A DNA stretch of 64,000 nucleotides from Gemmataceae bacterium (GTDB lineage Bacteria > Planctomycetota > Planctomycetia > Gemmatales > Gemmataceae): assembly GCA_025055795.1 (NCBI GenBank), contig JANWVV010000002.1:123091-187090 (forward strand), read 5' to 3'. The position numbers were made by a program, and so were the translations under genes. The first letter of the stretch is position 1; every line of letters begins with the position of its first letter. Below are positions 27,299-35,421 of the stretch, piece by piece. The notes under the pieces were generated by a model, which made no database searches, was not told the DNA's origin, and worked only from the letters and a program-made list of their open reading frames with translations.

Positions 27299-28882
27299 TT
27301 ACCGCTGCCTGGAAGGGTCCGGTAGGCTTACTTCGCCTGGCTCAGATGGATTGCTGAGGCTTTTGTACCTTAGCAGCCAGGCACCGGTTTGACGCCAAAC
27401 ACCATCTTCCTGAGCCGTGGTCGTTGCCAAGGTGCGTACAACCGCTTCCTCCTCCCGATGGCAGTGGCTGGCCAGCACCCAGATGCGGGAAGCGTCCGCC
27501 AAGCGGCTCCATTCTTCTGCCGCTACCTTGCCTACGAAACGTTCGGCCTGGCTCCAGACCACCCCTGGAGGTGGGGGTACTTCGCGGGTGTAGTACACGA
27601 ATGCTGGCAGAGCACACCGCAATACGAAGACTTTGTCTCCTGGTTGCCACTGCTGCTGGACGATCTGGAGCAACGGTTGGATCTGCTCGGTGCGTTCGGG
27701 TGGGGGCCATTGACGGAGTGTGTCGGCTGGGGCAGACAGATACATTAAGGCAATCAGGGTAATAGCAACTGGCCGAGCTCGTCCGGCACACCATTCCCAC
27801 ACCGTGCACGTTCCCCACGCTGCCAGCAGGATAACCGCTGGAACCAGGAAAAGAATCATCCGTCCAGCAAACGGATAACGGTGGCAAGCAGCAGCAAACA
27901 GGGTGGTCCCCACCGTGGCGCCGATTATCAGCAACCATTCAGGGCGATGACGCCCCAGCCGGATGGCTCCTAGGCTGGCGAAAATGCCAGCGAGTAAAGC
28001 ACCGCCTTTTCCAACGGTTAGAGCCAATCCGCCCAGCAGGTGGTCCCAGAGCCAGACCGGCCAAGCGAGCACCTCAGAGGGCAGAAAGTGTGATTGCCAG
28101 TAATGACGCAAATATTCGTCTTTGACCAAATGACGCAATTGCACAAGATACAACAAAGCGAAGCTAACCAGCCAACCGAAACCGATGGCGATAACGGCCC
28201 CCAAATGAGGCTTTTGCCAGCGGTTTTGCCAGCTTTGGAACATTAAAGCCGTGCCACAACCTGCCAGTACAAAGGCTGCGGGATAGGAAAACCAAAGCAC
28301 GGTCATGCCCGTCAGGCCAAGTGTGGCCATGCGAACAAACGACCAGCTTTGGCGGCACCATTCATGCAGTAAAAACAAGCCAACGGCCACCGTGGCGTCC
28401 ACGGCATATTGCTTGCACTCTGCACAGTAACTAACCAAAGCTGGGCAAAACGCATACAGGCCCACGGCACCGGCGGCTACCCACGCAGGCAACAGACGGG
28501 TTGCCAGTACGGTGAAAATCATCAGACCCGCCATCGAGGCTAACCAAGGTATCAGCCGCAATGCCGCTTCTGAATCGCCTGCTCCTTCAGTTGCGCCTTT
28601 TAACAGAAACAAAAACCCTAGCGGGGCTCCTTGGTGCCAATCCAACGGTCTGGTTAGCTCCACCCAGGAACGGTTCAGGATGTTCAGAGCCAGCATACAT
28701 TCGTCGATCCACAAACACCGCGGCCAGGTGTACACACTCAGGCGTATACACACACCGGCTATAACCGCCGTAGTCAGCCAGAACCAGGGACGGCCAAAGC
28801 GACGGTACCAGGTTGCAGCATGGAATCGGCTCATCAGCCGAGCCAACGGGGCAAACCTTTTCGATCCCCAAAGGTTGACCAT
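27299..28882 (-). CDS. Polytopic GT39/ArnT-like glycosyltransferase
   Basis: A 527-residue integral membrane protein with about ten to twelve hydrophobic segments. The first periplasmic loop carries CLWIDECMLALNIL, the acidic pair expected for the catalytic site of GT-C (PMT/ArnT-type) enzymes. The C-terminal about 120 residues form a soluble domain (LLQIVQQQWQPGDKVFVL, RFVGKVAAEEWSRLADASR). Such enzymes move a sugar from a polyprenyl-phosphate donor to a protein or lipid outside the membrane; donor and acceptor cannot be read here. GGAG lies 9 bases upstream of the ATG. It is upstream of, and codirectional with, the Tat-type exported protein gene, 160 bases away, so cotranscription is possible. 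Confidence 0.8.
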   Translation of the reverse strand: MVNLWGSKRFAPLARLMSRFHAATWYRRFGRPWFWLTTAVIAGVCIRLSVYTWPRCLWIDECMLALNILNRSWVELTRPLDWHQGAPLGFLFLLKGATEGAGDSEAALRLIPWLASMAGLMIFTVLATRLLPAWVAAGAVGLYAFCPALVSYCAECKQYAVDATVAVGLFLLHEWCRQSWSFVRMATLGLTGMTVLWFSYPAAFVLAGCGTALMFQSWQNRWQKPHLGAVIAIGFGWLVSFALLYLVQLRHLVKDEYLRHYWQSHFLPSEVLAWPVWLWDHLLGGLALTVGKGGALLAGIFASLGAIRLGRHRPEWLLIIGATVGTTLFAAACHRYPFAGRMILFLVPAVILLAAWGTCTVWEWCAGRARPVAITLIALMYLSAPADTLRQWPPPERTEQIQPLLQIVQQQWQPGDKVFVLRCALPAFVYYTREVPPPPGVVWSQAERFVGKVAAEEWSRLADASRIWVLASHCHREEEAVVRTLATTTAQEDGVWRQTGAWLLRYKSLSNPSEPGEVSLPDPSRQR

Positions 28883-29189
28883 CCGTAGTACTCCGGTTGG
28901 GTGAAACGCAACCTACCTCCTAGGCGGGCTATCCAAACTAATCAGGTTGGGAGGCGACTTGCAACCGGAGATTGAAACAACCGCTGGAAATGACCTTTGT
29001 TCAGACTCGAGTCCGTACCGGCGTGCAGGGATACGAAAAGCGACATGCGAGACCGGAATATCACGGATTACCAAATGGGATAGCCATGCCCTTTCCAGGA
29101 GTATGCCGATAGCCGAGCTGAAGGGCTCGGGATGAAATACGGCTATCGCATTGGCTGCTTAATCAGGCGGGTCGAGTTAGCAATCAGGC
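28883..29189. other. Intergenic region between lipoprotein and GT39-like genes
   Basis: About 310 bases with no gene or clear signal apart from the GGAG ribosome-binding site of the left-hand gene. Confidence 0.3.
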
Positions 29190-29564
29190 CTATTGGTCCT
29201 TCTTCATGGGCATGGGGTGGGGGAGTTCGCCGTTGGAGGGGGCACCATTGGATCCCCCCGGAGGCAAGGGGGTGGGCTGGCCTACGATTGGGGGATACGC
29301 ACCAATGGGGTAGGCCACTACGGGCACACTTGGAGACGCAGTAATGGCTGCCGGGGGTGTTTCATACACAGCGTAGGGCATGCCCGGGACGGGGTAACCC
29401 CACTTGTAATAGCGGTGATGGAGTAGCGGCTTACGCGGCGGGTAGTAACAGGCCGGGGTGGACCAAGGATGTAAGCGATACCCCCAGCAAGGGTGGTGAC
29501 AATAACAACCCGAACTGATAAAGGCCAAAAGTGTGACAGCACTAGTAGCCCAACGCCATTTCAT
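29190..29564 (-). CDS. Small Pro/Tyr-rich lipoprotein
   Basis: A 124-residue protein beginning with a lipoprotein signal peptide (SAVTLLAFISSGC, Cys at about 20). The mature part is rich in His, Tyr and Pro, with CYCHHPCWGY just after the lipidation site and a PVVAYPIGAYPP-type low-complexity C-terminus; no enzymatic motif is seen. Cys and His near the N-terminus could bind metal or form disulfides. An AGGAGG at 29572-29577 lies 7 bases before ATG 29564, which decides the start over an in-frame codon twelve residues upstream. A second, shorter Pro-rich lipoprotein gene lies 560 bases upstream on the same strand. Function unknown; probably an envelope structural component. Confidence 0.7.
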   Translation of the reverse strand: MKWRWATSAVTLLAFISSGCYCHHPCWGYRLHPWSTPACYYPPRKPLLHHRYYKWGYPVPGMPYAVYETPPAAITASPSVPVVAYPIGAYPPIVGQPTPLPPGGSNGAPSNGELPHPMPMKKDQ

Positions 29565-30128
29565 AACCGCTTCCTCCTGATTCTCCGGTAACAAGGGCAA
29601 GGAGCAGCCCTCGTCCGCTTCCTGCGGAGGCTAACGGCATCCCTGCTAAAGCACTTCAGTGCTTCGATTCCTCGGCCTGACGGCTGTTCCGTGACCGGAC
29701 TCACAATACGATCATGCGCTATAGGGAACTAGGGTCAAAAAATGCTCGGCCCTGGCCGTAACAAAACCTTCTGCCGTCAGCGGATTGTACGACCCACAAA
29801 AAAATGCCTTGATATGCCCGAATCATCGAAAAAATGATGGGCATCTGAGATGCACGTCTCAACAACGACAATGGTCACATCGCTCAGTAAGACTGGCGTC
29901 GTTATGCCCGGATTGAGTTGTCTGCTGCTAGCATCAGATTTGATAGGGGCTATCGATGTTCCAGTTTATTTGTGCATTGTTACAACTAGTGTTCAGAATC
30001 GGCTTTAGCTCTAGTAACACTTGTGAGTCTCGGCGTTCCCTCTGCGAGAGAGCTATCGATGATTAATCCTAAAGTTTGGCAGAAAGGCTGAACATCGGGA
30101 CGTAGGTAAAAAATCATGGTCTCCGGCT
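29565..30128. other. Intergenic region with a small inverted repeat
   Basis: About 560 bases between two lipoprotein genes. A perfect 6-bp inverted repeat with a TTCA loop (AAGCAC / GTGCTT) lies at 29649-29664, 85 bases before the downstream start. It could be an operator or a leader hairpin; no T-tract follows. No coding frame is convincing. Confidence 0.35.
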
Positions 30129-30308
30129 TCATTGGGGCGGGTAGGTCGTCGCCGGCGGTGGTGGGAGTGTACCCGGCGGTGGAGGGGGTACCGCGCCGCA
30201 GGGCGGAGCAGCACTCCCTGAGACCAAACATTGACGACGACAACCACACCCATTCGCCACGATCAGACTGACCATTGTCAATAGGATAGCCCAAATCAGG
30301 CGTTGCAT
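30129..30308 (-). CDS. Very small Pro-rich lipoprotein (59 aa)
   Basis: Reading the minus strand from ATG 30308 gives 59 residues with a lipoprotein signal peptide (LIWAILLTMVSLIVANGC) and then a Cys/Arg patch (CGCRRQC) and a Pro-rich tail (AVPPPPPGTLPPPP) before TGA 30129. A GGAG lies about 9 bases upstream of the ATG. The combination of N-terminal positive charge, hydrophobic core, Gly-Cys lipobox and low-complexity tail is what a real small lipoprotein looks like, and it resembles the layout of the neighbouring 124-residue lipoprotein. A longer 102-residue frame that overlaps it has no such features. Function unknown. Confidence 0.6.
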   Translation of the reverse strand: MQRLIWAILLTMVSLIVANGCGCRRQCLVSGSAAPPCGAVPPPPPGTLPPPPATTYPPQ

Positions 30309-30527
30309 TGATTTGTCTCCGCTTAACCGAGTTTACCTGCTAAAGGACGCTTATTGCAAACTCACCCGACTCGGTTCATAGCTCAGTACTCCATGATTAA
30401 GCCTAGACTCTTCCATGTGCTATTCGGATGTGAACTTAAGGGGAAAAGTTTATTTTCCCGGACCGGACTAATGGTTGTAACATTTAAGCAAACAGGATGG
30501 GTTATGCAAAACGTGTAAGGGATAATC

Positions 30528-31823
30528 GTGATGACGAAGCTGGGGAAGGATAAGGATGATGCAACGGGTCAGGAGGGGCAATTGAGCTCCCGTGGGGGTG
30601 TTTGTCTGAGTAATTTGTTGGTCACATTAGAGCAGCGGTTAAGCGTTTTGTCCGCCGAAGAGGTGGTTTGGGATCAGGCGGTGGGACGGGTATTGGCCGA
30701 GCCCGTGGTGGCTTCTAGTCCGCTGCCGGCTTTTGCCCGTGCAGCGATGGACGGCTTTGCAGTCCAATCAACAGATCTAGCTGAAGCTACAGCGGAGCGA
30801 CCTTGCTGCCTTCGCATCACTGGTAAGGCCTACCCAGCGCGTCCCTATCTAGGTGAAGTGGCGAAAGGAACGGCTATCCGGATTATGACAGGGGCTCCTA
30901 TACCCGTTGGGGCCGACGCCGTTGTAATGTTGGAAGACTGCGAGGTTAGCCCGGATAATCAGTGGGTGTACTTTCGTCGTCCTGTCGCACCTGGTCGGCA
31001 TGTTATAGCGGTAGGGGAGGACGTAGCCCAAGGTCAACTCGTTTTGCAGGCCGGCCGGCGATTACGCCCAAGCGATGTTGCCTTGCTGGTGGCTTTGGGC
31101 TTGTCACGGTGTCGGGTGGTACGCTGCCCCCGGGTGGGACTGATTCTGACTGGACCAGAGTTGGTCCCTCCGGGATGTCCACCGGCTGTTGGTCAGATTG
31201 TGGACAGCAACTCCCCCATGCTAGCCGCATTGATCGACCGAGATGGAGGCCGGCTGGTCTGGTTGCAGCGACTACCGGACGAGCGGCAGCAACTTTTAGC
31301 GGTGGTACAACAAGCACTCCAACAAGAGATCGATCTGTTGTTATTCTGTGGAGGGTCGTCGCGAGGCGATGAGGACTTTGTTCCGCAAGTGGCAGCCGCT
31401 TGCGGCGAATTGGTCGCTCATGGCCTGGCTTTGAAACCGGGAGCGCCTACCGGTTTTGCTTGGCTATTCAGTGGTCCCCCCATGACGCGACGACTACCCG
31501 CAGTATTGTTGCCGGGTAATCCCGTGGCTTGCCTGGTGGCATACGAACTGCTGGCCGGTCGGATCGTTCGTCGCCTGGCGGGTCGTAGTTGGGAGTTACC
31601 CCATCGTCGTAGGGTGTTGCCGCTGCGTGACCCGGTGGTTTCCCAACCCGGTCGGCTCGATTGGGTTCGTGTTCGCTTCGAGCAGGGGAGAGCCGTGCCA
31701 CTACTAGGACGCGGGGCATCGTCTTTGTTTTCCTTGGCCGAAGCCGACGGGTTCCTACTGGTTCCCGAAAACGTAGCGGGCTACTCCGCCGAAACGCCCG
31801 TTGAAGTTTACCTGTTTGATTAA
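30528..31823 (+). CDS. moeA: Molybdopterin molybdenumtransferase
   Basis: A 431-residue cytosolic enzyme that inserts molybdate into adenylated molybdopterin. Domain order is the MoeA one: the N-terminal region with LPAFARAAMDGFAV, then ITGKAYPA and RIMTGAPIPVGADAVVMLED, the MoCF-type domain with GLILTGPELV, VDSNSPMLAALI and CGGSSRGDEDFV, and VLLPGNPVACLVAYELL, followed by the C-terminal beta-barrel. All expected segments are present and the length is normal. The start is GTG 30528 or ATG 30531; AAGGGA upstream serves either. No other molybdenum-cofactor gene is in the window. Its presence implies a molybdo- or tungsto-enzyme elsewhere; formate dehydrogenase or formylmethanofuran dehydrogenase would fit the C1 genes, but that is inference. 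Confidence 0.92.
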   Translation: MMTKLGKDKDDATGQEGQLSSRGGVCLSNLLVTLEQRLSVLSAEEVVWDQAVGRVLAEPVVASSPLPAFARAAMDGFAVQSTDLAEATAERPCCLRITGKAYPARPYLGEVAKGTAIRIMTGAPIPVGADAVVMLEDCEVSPDNQWVYFRRPVAPGRHVIAVGEDVAQGQLVLQAGRRLRPSDVALLVALGLSRCRVVRCPRVGLILTGPELVPPGCPPAVGQIVDSNSPMLAALIDRDGGRLVWLQRLPDERQQLLAVVQQALQQEIDLLLFCGGSSRGDEDFVPQVAAACGELVAHGLALKPGAPTGFAWLFSGPPMTRRLPAVLLPGNPVACLVAYELLAGRIVRRLAGRSWELPHRRRVLPLRDPVVSQPGRLDWVRVRFEQGRAVPLLGRGASSLFSLAEADGFLLVPENVAGYSAETPVEVYLFD

Positions 31824-32044
31824 CCCTCAGCACCTTCTGGACACCATAGGAACCCTGAATGTGCCATAACAAGGCCAAGCTCAGTGGCATATGTTACGGT
31901 GCATGATCCTCTGACTATTATCCATCGATGTTTTTTGATGTGAGGTGCAGACGAGGTTGACCTCAGGATATTGGCCATGGATGCAACCGCGTTATTTTTT
32001 TTCAAGTTCCAGATCGTTACCAGCCCCCAGATTATCGCTCTTAG

Positions 32045-33109
32045 TTATTGTTTCCCGGAGGAGTGGGGCGAAGGGGCAGAAGGATCCGGCGAGGGAACAC
32101 GAGGGACAGGCACAAGCTGGAGCCCCTGGACTACCCACTCCAGAAACTCCCGAGCACGGCGGGCCAAAACGTCTACTTCCTCCGGCTTGTCGGGTCGCGG
32201 AAGCAATGGAGCACTTATGTTTTCACATGCCAACGGCATAGTCAGACCGGTGAAGGCAACAGGGTGTAACAAACGATAATGATCAATTTCGCCAAAGCCG
32301 GGGCCACAATCTTCCTTTTTGGGCCATAAACGGTGGTCCTTAATGCAAAAACTACGGATTTCGTCGACACAAGTACGGATGTCGGCGATGGGATCCTTTC
32401 CAAGGTAGTCCAGAACGTTGCCGGCATCGTAGTTGACTTTGATGTGAGGATCAGCGATTTCACGTGTGATAGCCGCGCAGGCTTCTCCCGTTCCTGTCTC
32501 ACCGCCGTGCTGTTTGATAACCACTGTGACGTTGTGGTCTTTGGCAATCGGGGCCAGAGCCTTGAAACGTTCGATCCATAATTTGCGGTTTCCGCCCTTA
32601 GTATGCCCGAAGGTGAGGACCTGCTGTACACCAGCGGTGCCTGCTTGCTTGATGCGTTGGGTTAGCACTTCCAGGCCCTGGGGGGCTTCTGGGTATACCA
32701 TGCTAAACATCAGGATTGGTTCCAATCCCAGGTCGCGGCAGCGGCTGGCCAGTTCCTTGGCTTTAGCCGGTGGATCGTCCGGGGCCAGCACGGGCACTTG
32801 TTGGCCGTTCTCTTCGCGGTGCGTTGTCCCCCAGGCCACATAGTGGTACCCCGCAGCCTGGATTCCTTTCAAGGCACGAATCAGCGGGAAACGTGCATAA
32901 GGCAAGGTCATGCAGGCGATGAGAAAGCGTGTTTTACGTACATCTGGGGCCGTACTTTGGCCCACTTGGGGTTGTCCTGTGCTAGTAGCAGTAGGTGAGG
33001 ATGGCTCAAACCGTCGCGCATCCTGAGCCGAGGCCGTCCACACGGTGGGCCTCGCTAGAGGAACCACAGAACAGCCGGCGATAGTTTGCAAAAAATAGCG
33101 GCGATGCAT
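32045..33109 (-). CDS. Exported sugar-phosphate isomerase/epimerase-like TIM barrel
   Basis: A 354-residue xylose-isomerase-like (AP_endonuc_2) TIM-barrel protein. The N-terminus HRRYFLQTIAGCSVVPLA is a Tat-type signal (RRxFL), followed by a low-complexity Ser/Thr/Gln linker to about residue 55. Barrel motifs follow: ALKGIQAAGYHYVAWG, VLTFGHTKGG, VVIKQHGGE, VNYDAGNVLDYLG and FCIKDHR, with ACENISAPLL near the end. Asp and His residues at these points are the likely divalent-metal ligands. Planctomycetes encode many such exported proteins, probably for periplasmic sugar modification. The substrate is unknown. It faces the moeA gene convergently. Confidence 0.8.
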   Translation of the reverse strand: MHRRYFLQTIAGCSVVPLARPTVWTASAQDARRFEPSSPTATSTGQPQVGQSTAPDVRKTRFLIACMTLPYARFPLIRALKGIQAAGYHYVAWGTTHREENGQQVPVLAPDDPPAKAKELASRCRDLGLEPILMFSMVYPEAPQGLEVLTQRIKQAGTAGVQQVLTFGHTKGGNRKLWIERFKALAPIAKDHNVTVVIKQHGGETGTGEACAAITREIADPHIKVNYDAGNVLDYLGKDPIADIRTCVDEIRSFCIKDHRLWPKKEDCGPGFGEIDHYRLLHPVAFTGLTMPLACENISAPLLPRPDKPEEVDVLARRAREFLEWVVQGLQLVPVPRVPSPDPSAPSPHSSGKQ

Positions 33110-33452
33110 GGGCCTCCCCCATGTACATATGCTTGTACGATGCCCTCTTCACGTCTGCTCAAGCAGCAGGCTCCTGCCTCGGAATCGTGCTATGGCAACA
33201 CCTTCTGGTGTCCCTTGAGTCTAACAAGGTTTGGACGTATTGCATGGCACCCCGTTCCCGGCGATCGACTGACACCTGCAAAAATTACGGTTTTTTCAGC
33301 ACAGTTTATCCTGCCTGATAGTAAGCGTGGCCGGCGAGAGCGTAAGAGGGTTAGCCGCTGGGATGTTCTGGGCTGGGCTTGTGATATCTGTCAGGTTTGT
33401 TTGTTTACGGCCATTTGCTGAGTGGGGAATGAGATTTAAGCGAGGTTGTCGC
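33110..33452. other. Intergenic region between TIM-barrel and DUF1080 genes
   Basis: About 340 bases; no supported gene, repeat or terminator. Confidence 0.3.
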
Positions 33453-34091
33453 CTATTTCTCTTGCAACTCCATGAAACGGATATTGCGGAAAGTGACTGT
33501 CATTGGCCCGCCAGCGTGGATTTGGAAAGCAATGATCCCCTCGGGAGGTAACTTTTCAAATTCCTCATCCAAGAATGTTTCGCCATTAATGACTATGGTC
33601 ACTCGTTTGCCAACAACGCGGATACGGTATTCATTAAATCCATCGGGCTTGATCAGTTTTTTAACGCGCTCAGGGGACGACTGTTTCATCATCCCTCCAA
33701 ACCGCTCTCCATAGAGGCTTCCCCAGTATTGTTGTCCGATGTCTGCCTGAGGGCCTGCTACGATGTATTTGCCTTTCTCTTTCGGACCGTCAAGCAGTCG
33801 GCTGCGGATCTGAACTCCGCTGTTTCCTTTAGCGTCTTTCAATTGAACCTCGAAGGTTAGCTCGAAGTTGCCGTAGGCTTTTTTAGAGCAAAAGAAGGTG
33901 TTAAAACCGGGGTCTTTGTCTGTATGACCAATGATGGTTCGGGTCACCGGATCCAGTTTCCAGTATTGGCTTAGACCTTCCCAATTAGCGGGATTCAGGA
34001 AGGCTTCGGTGTCATCGGCACGAACGGTTGATGAGGCTATAAGCAGTAGCAAGCTAGTGGCGGCAAAAACAAAGTAGTGCGGACAGATCAT
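33453..34091 (-). CDS. DUF1080 (3-keto-disaccharide hydrolase-type) exported protein
   Basis: A 212-residue secreted protein with an N-terminal signal peptide (YFVFAATSLLLLIASSTVRA, cleavage after ADD region). The rest is a single concanavalin-like beta-sandwich with motifs typical of DUF1080: NWEGLSQYWKLD, FELTFEVQLKDAKGNSGVQI, GPQADIGQQYWGSLYGER, FNEYRIRVVGKRVTIVING and GIIAFQIHAGGPMTVTFRNI. Members of the family cleave 3-keto-glycosides or bind glycans; the family is strongly expanded in planctomycetes. The TIM-barrel protein lying 340 bases downstream on the same strand may act on related sugars, although the spacing argues against one transcript. ATG 34091 follows AGGAGTGAGTT, a good ribosome-binding site. 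Confidence 0.85.
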   Translation of the reverse strand: MICPHYFVFAATSLLLLIASSTVRADDTEAFLNPANWEGLSQYWKLDPVTRTIIGHTDKDPGFNTFFCSKKAYGNFELTFEVQLKDAKGNSGVQIRSRLLDGPKEKGKYIVAGPQADIGQQYWGSLYGERFGGMMKQSSPERVKKLIKPDGFNEYRIRVVGKRVTIVINGETFLDEEFEKLPPEGIIAFQIHAGGPMTVTFRNIRFMELQEK

Positions 34092-34755
34092 AACTCACTC
34101 CTTATGCGGTATCAACGGAGAGTGATGAAGGTTAGGGAGGCGATGGGTTCGTACCGTGGGCCGTTACAAGACGTCCCCACAAAAAGTTCACCACTTCCCA
34201 AGAGGGATACTGTCATCGTCTGCGTGGAACACATTAGTGGCAACCCGGAAAAGTTAAAATTAGGCTGTGGTTGTCGCCTCGGGCATAAGTTCTAATCTGC
34301 CGTTAATTTGTCTAAGGGAATGCTCAGCAGTGGAAACAATCAAAGTGTGACTTTTGTCGAAGGAATGAGCTGAATGATCTAACCTCCATCTCCCGAGTAT
34401 ATGAACCTTTTTCTGCAAGCTCTGACCTACTTCTCTTGGATTAGCCACCTCTGCCTGTAAAGGCATGCGTGTTAGGTTCGAACTCCGGATAAGGACAGGC
34501 CTACTGATAACGTCTTGATGCTCAGTCGCTGGAGTGATGACACTTTGACTAATTATCCTGCACAAAGTTGCCACCAGCAACTTTGGCTATGGCGTAAGAA
34601 TGTTAAAATCTATGAGCAGCCTTGGTTTACTGATCAGATTACTTGTTACTTGATTGCCATACAAAAAACTTGTCAGTCGTACTGCCGGCGCCAATTGAAG
34701 ATTCAGGGGTGATGACAGTGTGTGGAGTCTGGTGGCTCAGATCTCTCATCTGCGG
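34092..34755. other. Intergenic region, about 660 bases
   Basis: Upstream of the DUF1080 gene. A GGTTCGAACTCC at 34475-34486 resembles a tRNA T-loop but has no pairing arms. I see no coding frame with a ribosome-binding site. Confidence 0.3.
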
Positions 34756-35103
34756 TCAGTGATAGTCGCCATGGACCTCACAGCGCGCGAATATTCGCGG
34801 GAACAAGGGGATCAGTCCCCATAGCTTGTACCAGCCCCAAGCCTGACATACAGCCGGACGCCAGCAAAAGTGACAAGAAAGAGCACATCCGTCGGGCAGC
34901 ATAATCGCTGTTTGGCGCCGCCGGGCCTCGTGGTCGGCAATCTCTTCAGGACTAATGCCCCGCCGGTCCAATTCGTGTTCCATCAACTCAAGGGCTGCTG
35001 GTTCCATCCCGGCCCGATAAACTGTTACTCTGTCTAGTAGTTCTTCGGTTTCAGCTTGCCGGACGTACTCGGCTACGCGTCGTAGGTCGCAAGGAGGAAA
35101 CAT
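34756..35103 (-). CDS. Small hypothetical protein with CxxC motif
   Basis: A 115-residue protein. The N-terminal two-thirds looks helical and charged (LRRVAEYVRQAETEELLDRV, MEHELDRRGISPEEIADHEA). The C-terminal third carries C-H-F-C (LSCHFCWRPAVCQAWGWYKL) and a final ARCEVHGDYH, a possible zinc-binding set of Cys and His. The aromatic/hydrophobic stretch WGWYKLWGLIPLFPRIF could touch a membrane. There are three consecutive ATGs; the third (35103) has AAGG 6 bases upstream and is preferred. I do not recognise the family, but the domain pattern argues for a real protein. It is divergent from the DUF1549/1553 gene. Confidence 0.55.
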   Translation of the reverse strand: MFPPCDLRRVAEYVRQAETEELLDRVTVYRAGMEPAALELMEHELDRRGISPEEIADHEARRRQTAIMLPDGCALSCHFCWRPAVCQAWGWYKLWGLIPLFPRIFARCEVHGDYH

Positions 35104-35421
35104 CATCATACCTTATTCCAAGCTATATCCGACTTGGTCCATAGTACAATGTTGACAAAGAGCGAAGCACCCTTCCGAAATCAGGAACTTCGTCCTGTTA
35201 AGACGTGTCTTATCATATAGGTAAATTGCTCTGCTAGTTAAGCACAGGGGCCTACCAGTCGGTATGCCAACTGAGTAGCCTCCTCCACCCGCGGCGGCTA
35301 TGAACTTGAGTGAGCCTCAAAGCGGAGCGTTGGCGGGTACGATGCCCCAATGTGCCACTTATCGACCCTAAGCCCGAGTTGAGAATTTCGCGTTTCGCGC
35401 ATTCTGTAGGGAGACTTGTTT
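35104..35421. promoter_or_regulatory. Divergent intergenic region, CxxC protein / DUF1549 gene
   Basis: About 320 bases that must carry promoters in both directions. A TTGACA at 35152-35157 on the plus strand has no matching -10. GGGAG about 9 bases before ATG 35422 is the ribosome-binding site of the right-hand gene. Confidence 0.3.

Noticed and set aside
29986..30294. 102-residue minus-strand frame
   Set aside because: It overlaps the 59-residue lipoprotein gene in another frame; it has no signal peptide or ribosome-binding site and looks like random translation.
34475..34486. T-loop-like GGTTCGAACTCC
   Set aside because: No acceptor or anticodon arms pair around it.
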